From: Mucilaginibacter sp.
GTDB lineage: Bacteria > Bacteroidota > Bacteroidia > Sphingobacteriales > Sphingobacteriaceae
DNA length: 64,000 nt
Direction of reading: 5' to 3'
NCBI RefSeq assembly: GCF_028288225.1
Contig: NZ_JAQBOC010000039.1
Coordinates: 1-64,000, forward strand
The position numbers were made by a program, and so were the translations under genes. Of the stretch, positions 59,507-64,000 are shown in pieces; the stretch's first letter is position 1, and each line of letters begins with the position of its first letter. The notes under the pieces are model-generated. The model saw only the letters and a list, made by a program, of their open reading frames with translations, searched no databases and was not told the origin of the DNA.

Positions 59507-62500
59507 TGGGCAACGCAGTAAATAAGGTTGAGAACTTTTTTATTTTTTATAGAAAACCGCTTATGATGGTATTATCGCTCATTTTAATGGGCGGAATATT
59601 CTCTTATACCAAACTTCAGACATCCCTTTTTCCAGAGATCACTTTTCCAAAAATAAAGGTTATTGCAGACGCAGGCCTGCAGCCGGTTAACAAAATGATG
59701 ATAACGGTGACCAAACCGTTGGAAAATGCCATAAAACAAGTACCCAACTTACAAATGGTACGCAGCACTACCAGCCGCGGCAGCGCCGAGATCTCTGCTT
59801 ATATGGATTGGAGTGCAGATATAGACCTAAGCAAACAACAGATTGAATCACAGATCAGCAAGATACAAAACAGCTTGCCGCCTGATGTAAATATTTCTGT
59901 TGAGAAGATGAACCCGTCTATACTACCTGTTAGCGGGTATACACTTGAAAGTCATGAACGCTCACCTATTGAGTTAAAACAACTGGCCACGTTTACTGTA
60001 AAACCATTCCTTTCGCAGGTGGGCGGGGTTTCTGAAATAAGGATTATTGGAGGTAAAACCAAGGAATACTGGCTGGTGCTTAATCAGGATAAAATGACCT
60101 CGCTTTCTTTAACGCCTGATATGATCAGCAATGCCCTCAGCCAAACAAATTTTATAAAATCAGAAGGGTATCTGTCCGACTATAAAATGCTTTATCTTAC
60201 TGTAACCGACGCTACCGTAAGTGCTAAAGACCAACTGGAAAACATAGTAGTAAGCAATAACAGCAAAAGGGTTGTACAATTAAAAGATATTGCAGCAATA
60301 CAAATAAATGAAGGCATAGAATATACCAAAATTAACGCAAACGGGCATGATGGCGTATTGGTTGCAGTTATTAAACAACCCAACGCTAATTTAATAACCC
60401 TGTCAACAGACATTACAGCAAAAATAGCCGCCCTGCAAAAAATATTGCCTAAGGATGTAACTATAAAGCCTTATTATGTGCAGGCAGATTTTGTTAACGA
60501 CTCGGTTAAAAGCGTTACCGATAGTGTTTGGATAGGTTTATTACTGGCCATTATTGTGGCTATAATTTTCCTCCGTTCATTAAAGGCAAGTGCTACTATA
60601 TTGATCACTATACCGGTAACACTTGGGCTTACCCTTATTGTACTTTATGTAATCGGGTATACCTTTAATATCATGACGCTGGGTGCCATTGCTGCAGCTA
60701 TAGGCTTAATTATTGATGATGCCATTGTAGTTGTTGAGCAAATACACCGTACACACGAAGAACACCCCACTGAACCAACCAGCAAACTTTTAAAAAAGGC
60801 CATTGATTATCTTTTCCCGGCCATGGTGGGGTCGTCTGTAAGCACAATTGTAATATTTGTACCGTTTTTACTGATGACAGGTGTTGCAGGTGCCTATTTT
60901 AAAGTAATGACCAATACCATGATCATTACGCTTATCTGTTCCTTTGTTGTAACCTGGATAGGCTTGCCGGTAATATATCTTTTTCTTACACGCAACCATC
61001 AAAGTAACACAACAAGTGTAAAGGAAGAAACACATGAGGTAAAAAGGCAAGCCTGGGTTTCATTTTTTATACTGCGCCCCTTTTTAAGCATTATTATAAT
61101 GCTGGCCCTGATTGCAGTTATTATTTTTGTACCATCAAGGCTGCAAACCGGCTTTTTGCCTGATATGGACGAAGGAAGTATAGTGCTTGACTACAGCTCG
61201 CCACCGGGCACCTCACTTGAAGAAACGGACAGGATGCTGCGCGAGGTAGAAAAAACTATCAGCAAGCATCCAGATGTGGCGGCATACTCGCGCAGAACTG
61301 GCACTCAAATGGGTTTCTTTATCACAGAACCTAATACCGGCGATTACCTGATCCAGTTAAAAAAGGATCATGCAAAAACAACCGAAGAAGTAACCAGCGA
61401 TATAAGGGCCGAGATAGAAAAAACACAGCCTGCTTTAAGGGTTGATTTTGGACAGGTAATAACTGACATGCTTGGTGATTTGATGAGCTCGACCCAGCCT
61501 ATTGAGATCAAAGTATTTGGTGACGACCAACAGCTGCTGCAAAAACTTTCAAAACAAGTTGCGGCTGAAGTTACCGCAGTTAAAGGTACCGCCGATGTTT
61601 TTGATGGTATTGTAATTGCAGGCCCTTCTGTTAGTATTTTACCCAATTTTACAAAACTTGCGCAGTATGGCATTACCCCTAACGGCCTGCAATTCCAGGC
61701 ACAAACCGCCCTGGATGGCAATGTTGTTGGCAGCCTGTATGAAACCCAGCAGCTATCTCCAATCCGCATGGTTTACCCCGGTAACCGGTCATTAAATATA
61801 ACGGCTATAAAAAACTTGAATGTATTTTTAAATAACGGACGGCTGATACCTATAAACCAGCTGGCCACAGTTGATATTAAACCAGGGGATGCCGAAATAA
61901 ACCGCCAGGATCTGCAATCAATGGGGGTAGTTACAGCACGTTTAGAGAACAGTGACCTCGGTACAGTTATCCCGGCTATTCAAAAAAATATCTCTCAAAA
62001 AATAATTCTGCCAAATGGCTACCATATTGAATACGGGGGCGCCTATGCCGAGCAACAACAATCGTTCAAAGAGCTCCTAATCATACTTATTACATCAAGC
62101 TTACTGGTATTTGGTGTTATTCTTTTCCTGTTCAAACAGTTCCGAATAGCATTTTTGATCCTGGCAATGGCTGTTTTGGGTATTGCAGGCAGCTTCCTGG
62201 CTTTATATATAACCAATACGCCACTTAATGTTGGCAGCTATACCGGGCTGATAATGATTGTTGGAATTATTGGCGAGAACGCCATATTTACCTTTTTACA
62301 ATTCAGGGAAAGTGCGCGCGAAAAAACCGTGGATGAGGCAATTATCTATTCCATTTCAACCCGTCTGCGCCCCAAATTGATGACAGCTTTAGGAGCCATT
62401 ATAGCATTAACCCCGCTTGCTTTAGGCATTGGGGCAGGTGCACAGTTGCACCAGCCTTTGGCCATTGCGGTAATTGGCGGCTTTTTGGTAGCGCTGCCAT

Positions 62501-62595
62501 TATTGCTTATTGTATTACCAAGTATGATGCGCATTTTTTACAAATCAGGGCATTTTCATGAAAGTGTTCATTCGGTTTCGGATCCAGAAAGTTAG
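59506..62595 (+). CDS. RND efflux pump, second type
   Basis: This encodes 1029 residues. Twelve membrane segments and two large periplasmic loops follow the RND plan. The acidic pair of segment 4 is kept (Asp404, Asp405 in IGLIIDDAIVVVEQ). The lysine that AcrB uses in segment 10 is replaced by glutamate (Glu924 in VGIIGENAIFTF), unlike the first pump. Proton coupling may therefore be arranged differently, or the pump belongs to another RND branch. It is last in the operon regulator, kinase, TolC, adaptor, pump; an intrinsic terminator follows. Confidence 0.92.
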   Translation: MGNAVNKVENFFIFYRKPLMMVLSLILMGGIFSYTKLQTSLFPEITFPKIKVIADAGLQPVNKMMITVTKPLENAIKQVPNLQMVRSTTSRGSAEISAYMDWSADIDLSKQQIESQISKIQNSLPPDVNISVEKMNPSILPVSGYTLESHERSPIELKQLATFTVKPFLSQVGGVSEIRIIGGKTKEYWLVLNQDKMTSLSLTPDMISNALSQTNFIKSEGYLSDYKMLYLTVTDATVSAKDQLENIVVSNNSKRVVQLKDIAAIQINEGIEYTKINANGHDGVLVAVIKQPNANLITLSTDITAKIAALQKILPKDVTIKPYYVQADFVNDSVKSVTDSVWIGLLLAIIVAIIFLRSLKASATILITIPVTLGLTLIVLYVIGYTFNIMTLGAIAAAIGLIIDDAIVVVEQIHRTHEEHPTEPTSKLLKKAIDYLFPAMVGSSVSTIVIFVPFLLMTGVAGAYFKVMTNTMIITLICSFVVTWIGLPVIYLFLTRNHQSNTTSVKEETHEVKRQAWVSFFILRPFLSIIIMLALIAVIIFVPSRLQTGFLPDMDEGSIVLDYSSPPGTSLEETDRMLREVEKTISKHPDVAAYSRRTGTQMGFFITEPNTGDYLIQLKKDHAKTTEEVTSDIRAEIEKTQPALRVDFGQVITDMLGDLMSSTQPIEIKVFGDDQQLLQKLSKQVAAEVTAVKGTADVFDGIVIAGPSVSILPNFTKLAQYGITPNGLQFQAQTALDGNVVGSLYETQQLSPIRMVYPGNRSLNITAIKNLNVFLNNGRLIPINQLATVDIKPGDAEINRQDLQSMGVVTARLENSDLGTVIPAIQKNISQKIILPNGYHIEYGGAYAEQQQSFKELLIILITSSLLVFGVILFLFKQFRIAFLILAMAVLGIAGSFLALYITNTPLNVGSYTGLIMIVGIIGENAIFTFLQFRESAREKTVDEAIIYSISTRLRPKLMTALGAIIALTPLALGIGAGAQLHQPLAIAVIGGFLVALPLLLIVLPSMMRIFYKSGHFHESVHSVSDPES

Positions 62596-62623
62596 AGCAA
62601 GCGAAATTTCCCCAAATAAAAAA

Positions 62624-62652
62624 ACCGGCTCAGCAAAATAAGCAGAGCCGGT
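62624..62652. terminator. Bidirectional intrinsic terminator
   Basis: ACCGGCTC (62624-62631) pairs with GAGCCGGT (62645-62652), with A/T runs at both ends. It lies between the convergent pump and GIN-domain genes. Confidence 0.85.
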
Positions 62653-62672
62653 AAACGTGGTTAGGTAATTAA

Positions 62673-63275
62673 TTACAGTGATATAAAATCTGCTGCGCTA
62701 TCTTTAACAGCATCAACATCAATTTTCTTCATATTTTCGGTAACAAGGTTTGCAGTATTTAAAACTGAAGTTCTGTTATATTTGAGCTCGCCCAGGCTAA
62801 TGTATCCGCCAATGTTTGCTTTAGCATTATCATTTAAGGTGATATTTGCCTGGAATGCATCCATGTTTAATTGCGCTGATGCATTATTGTATAAGTCCAC
62901 ATCCAGGTCAATTATAGAAAGCATCCCGAATGATTTTACATGTGCATTGTCATAAATAGCCAGGCTGCGCAGGTCGCTTGCTGTAACCCAAACTACTAAT
63001 TTTTCTGTTTTGTATGACGAGATGCACAATGTGCCATTTTGATTTTGTGCCAGCGCACTTTCTTTATAATACTTATTATAAACTTTTATTTGATCGCTTG
63101 CTCCGTCAGAAATATAAAGTTCAACATTGCCATGAACCTCAATTTTATTGATGTTGCTTACCCCGGTTAAAATAGTATATGCCTGATCGTCTTTATTGGT
63201 TGCGGCATAGGTGGATTTATTTATGCCGAATACTGTTACCAGTACTATCGCTGTGGTTAAAATTATAGTTTTCAT
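62673..63275 (-). CDS. GIN-domain (DUF2807) secreted protein
   Basis: This encodes 200 residues with a signal peptide (VLVTVFGINKSTYA). The GIN pattern is a run of short beta rungs: INKIEVHGNVELYISDG, LRSLAIYDNAHVKSFGML, VDLYNNASAQLNMDAFQANITLNDNAKANIGGYI. DUF2807 proteins fold as right-handed beta helices and have no known activity; they are common as secreted proteins in Bacteroidota. Length is normal to slightly short. Confidence 0.85.
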   Translation of the reverse strand: MKTIILTTAIVLVTVFGINKSTYAATNKDDQAYTILTGVSNINKIEVHGNVELYISDGASDQIKVYNKYYKESALAQNQNGTLCISSYKTEKLVVWVTASDLRSLAIYDNAHVKSFGMLSIIDLDVDLYNNASAQLNMDAFQANITLNDNAKANIGGYISLGELKYNRTSVLNTANLVTENMKKIDVDAVKDSAADFISL

Positions 63276-63395
63276 TGTTGTATTTTTTTATAGTGAATTA
63301 TTTATTTATTCTTTTATTGATCTATGCCAATATTGATACCTTATTTACAAATAACTCATTATCAATTAATTGAATTTAACATTCAGTTAAAAAAT

Positions 63396-63436
63396 GTTCG
63401 ATAGCGTACGCTTCCTGCGCGAAGGCGAACGTTTTT
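63396..63436 (+). other. Hairpin with T run upstream of the last gene
   Basis: CGTACGC..TTC and GAAGGCGAACG around loop CTGCGC form an imperfect stem followed by T5. GTTCG at 63396-63400 could pair instead with CGAAC at 63425-63429. It lies about 100 bases before the propeller gene and could be an attenuator or leader structure, but the pairing is imperfect. Confidence 0.3.
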
Positions 63437-63532
63437 CAACAGTGAGAACACCTTTTAATGATGCATTTGCCCAATTTTTCTACAGAATTACTTTCCATAT
63501 TTATATATTAAGCAATATTACCCTTCCCCTAT

Positions 63533-64000
63533 ATGAAAAAGATTTTATTAGCAGCCTTTTGCGGCGCATTTCTAACCTTATCGCTGCATGCACAAACGTA
63601 TGTTTTGGATAAAACCATCGCTTTACCTGGCGACGCTGGTTATGATTACCTTTCTATTGATAAAGTAAACCATCGCCTTTATGTCTCGCACGGTACAACA
63701 GTAAATGTTATTGACCTGCAAACGGAACAACCAATAGGTGTTATTGCGGATATGAAAGGCGTACATGGTATAGCCATAGATAATAAAGCTAACCGTGGTT
63801 TCATTAGCGACGGGCGTGCAAATGCCGTAGTTGCTTTCGATTTGAAAACATTAAAGATCATTGCCACAATCCCTGTTGAGGCAAAAGGCCCTGATGCTAT
63901 TATGTACGATCCGTTTTCCGACCGTGTATTCACTTTTAATGGGGAGAGCAATAACTCATCAGTAGTTGATCCGAATACCCTTAAACAGGTTGGCACAGTT
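63533..64000 (+). CDS. YncE-like propeller protein, cut by the window edge
   Basis: From ATG 63533 the frame stays open to the last base (156 codons). A signal peptide (LLAAFCGAFLTLSLHAQ) precedes propeller blades: YDYLSIDKVNHRLYVSHGTTVNVID, KGVHGIAIDNKANRGFISDG and KGPDAIMYDPFSDRVFTFNG. These align with the same blades of the protein at 50083-51117 (KGVHGIALASDLNKGYTSNG and so on). The rest lies outside the window. It is probably co-transcribed with unknown genes on the right. Confidence 0.85.
   Translation, partial: MKKILLAAFCGAFLTLSLHAQTYVLDKTIALPGDAGYDYLSIDKVNHRLYVSHGTTVNVIDLQTEQPIGVIADMKGVHGIAIDNKANRGFISDGRANAVVAFDLKTLKIIATIPVEAKGPDAIMYDPFSDRVFTFNGESNNSSVVDPNTLKQVGTV

Noticed and set aside
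63394-63612. 72-codon frame at the right edge
   Set aside because: It overlaps the start of the propeller gene in another frame and has no motif; the signal peptide is in the other frame.

Overview
The window looks like chromosome of a Bacteroidota, most likely a Sphingobacteriaceae close to Mucilaginibacter or Pedobacter (inference from gene content, not from a search). The grounds are several SusC-like or OMP_b-brl outer-membrane proteins with carboxypeptidase-regulatory N-termini, families largely confined to the phylum (DUF3810, DUF2911, DUF2807/GIN, DUF1905), TAnnTTTG-type -7 promoter elements, few Shine-Dalgarno sites, a LytS/LytTR two-component pair and stand-alone MacB/FtsX-type permeases. 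No rRNA, tRNA, CRISPR array, insertion sequence or prophage was recognised.

Layout. 0-1.2 kb: 3' part of typA, whose first ~85 bases look like a diverged copy of an internal typA segment. 1.2-2.2 kb: an AT-rich island with six TTGTCA boxes, a micro-ORF behind a textbook ribosome-binding site, and a small membrane protein. 2.2-7.4 kb: small housekeeping or stress genes (zinc-ribbon membrane protein, broken antitoxin, OsmC-ferredoxin fusion, GNAT, cNMP-sensing histidine kinase, DUF1905, YceI). 7.4-19 kb: a large outer-membrane protein divergent from a LytS/LytTR pair, then a complete RND efflux operon (adaptor, pump, outer-membrane factor). 19-32.5 kb: secreted hydrolases (phosphodiesterase, MBL-fold, CE1-like esterase), a GT39 glycosyltransferase, a doubly broken serpin, an FtsX-type permease, a DinB-like protein and an ECF sigma factor with a small membrane partner. 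32.5-42.6 kb: assorted membrane and secreted proteins, a penicillin-acylase-type Ntn hydrolase, and a second GT39. 42.6-48.6 kb: on the minus strand, a small membrane protein, an ABC ATPase, a C39-like/VKOR/thioredoxin fusion, a six-cysteine GG-leader peptide and a macroglobulin/TonB-plug protein. 48.6-54.4 kb: MFS transporter, a YncE-like propeller with a TonB-type receptor, and an NlpC/P60 hydrolase. 54.6-62.6 kb: a small EamA transporter, then a five-gene block of OmpR regulator, histidine kinase, TolC, adaptor and RND pump. 62.7 kb to the end: a GIN-domain protein and the start of a second YncE-like propeller.

The best candidate for an undescribed system is the 42.6-48.6 kb cluster. A GG-leader peptide with six cysteines lies directly downstream of a membrane protein that joins a cysteine-less C39-like domain (a plausible leader-binding module), a VKOR oxidase and a CGPC thioredoxin domain. 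That arrangement would suit capture and oxidative folding of an exported disulfide-rich peptide. An 18-codon relic of a second macroglobulin/TonB gene between the ATPase and the fusion gene shows that the cluster was once larger or duplicated.

The second theme is repeats. More than a dozen intergenic gaps hold long imperfect palindromes made of reiterated short words (AGTC/GACT, CAAGAATC, GGATTAGTAAG, CTCC-N3-GGAG, GGCTGTG-TCCT-CACAGCC and others). Several run into stop codons and one seems to carry a promoter. Two gene remnants (antitoxin, serpin) would each be restored in frame by one extra A in an A run, so real decay has to be separated from homopolymer sequencing error.
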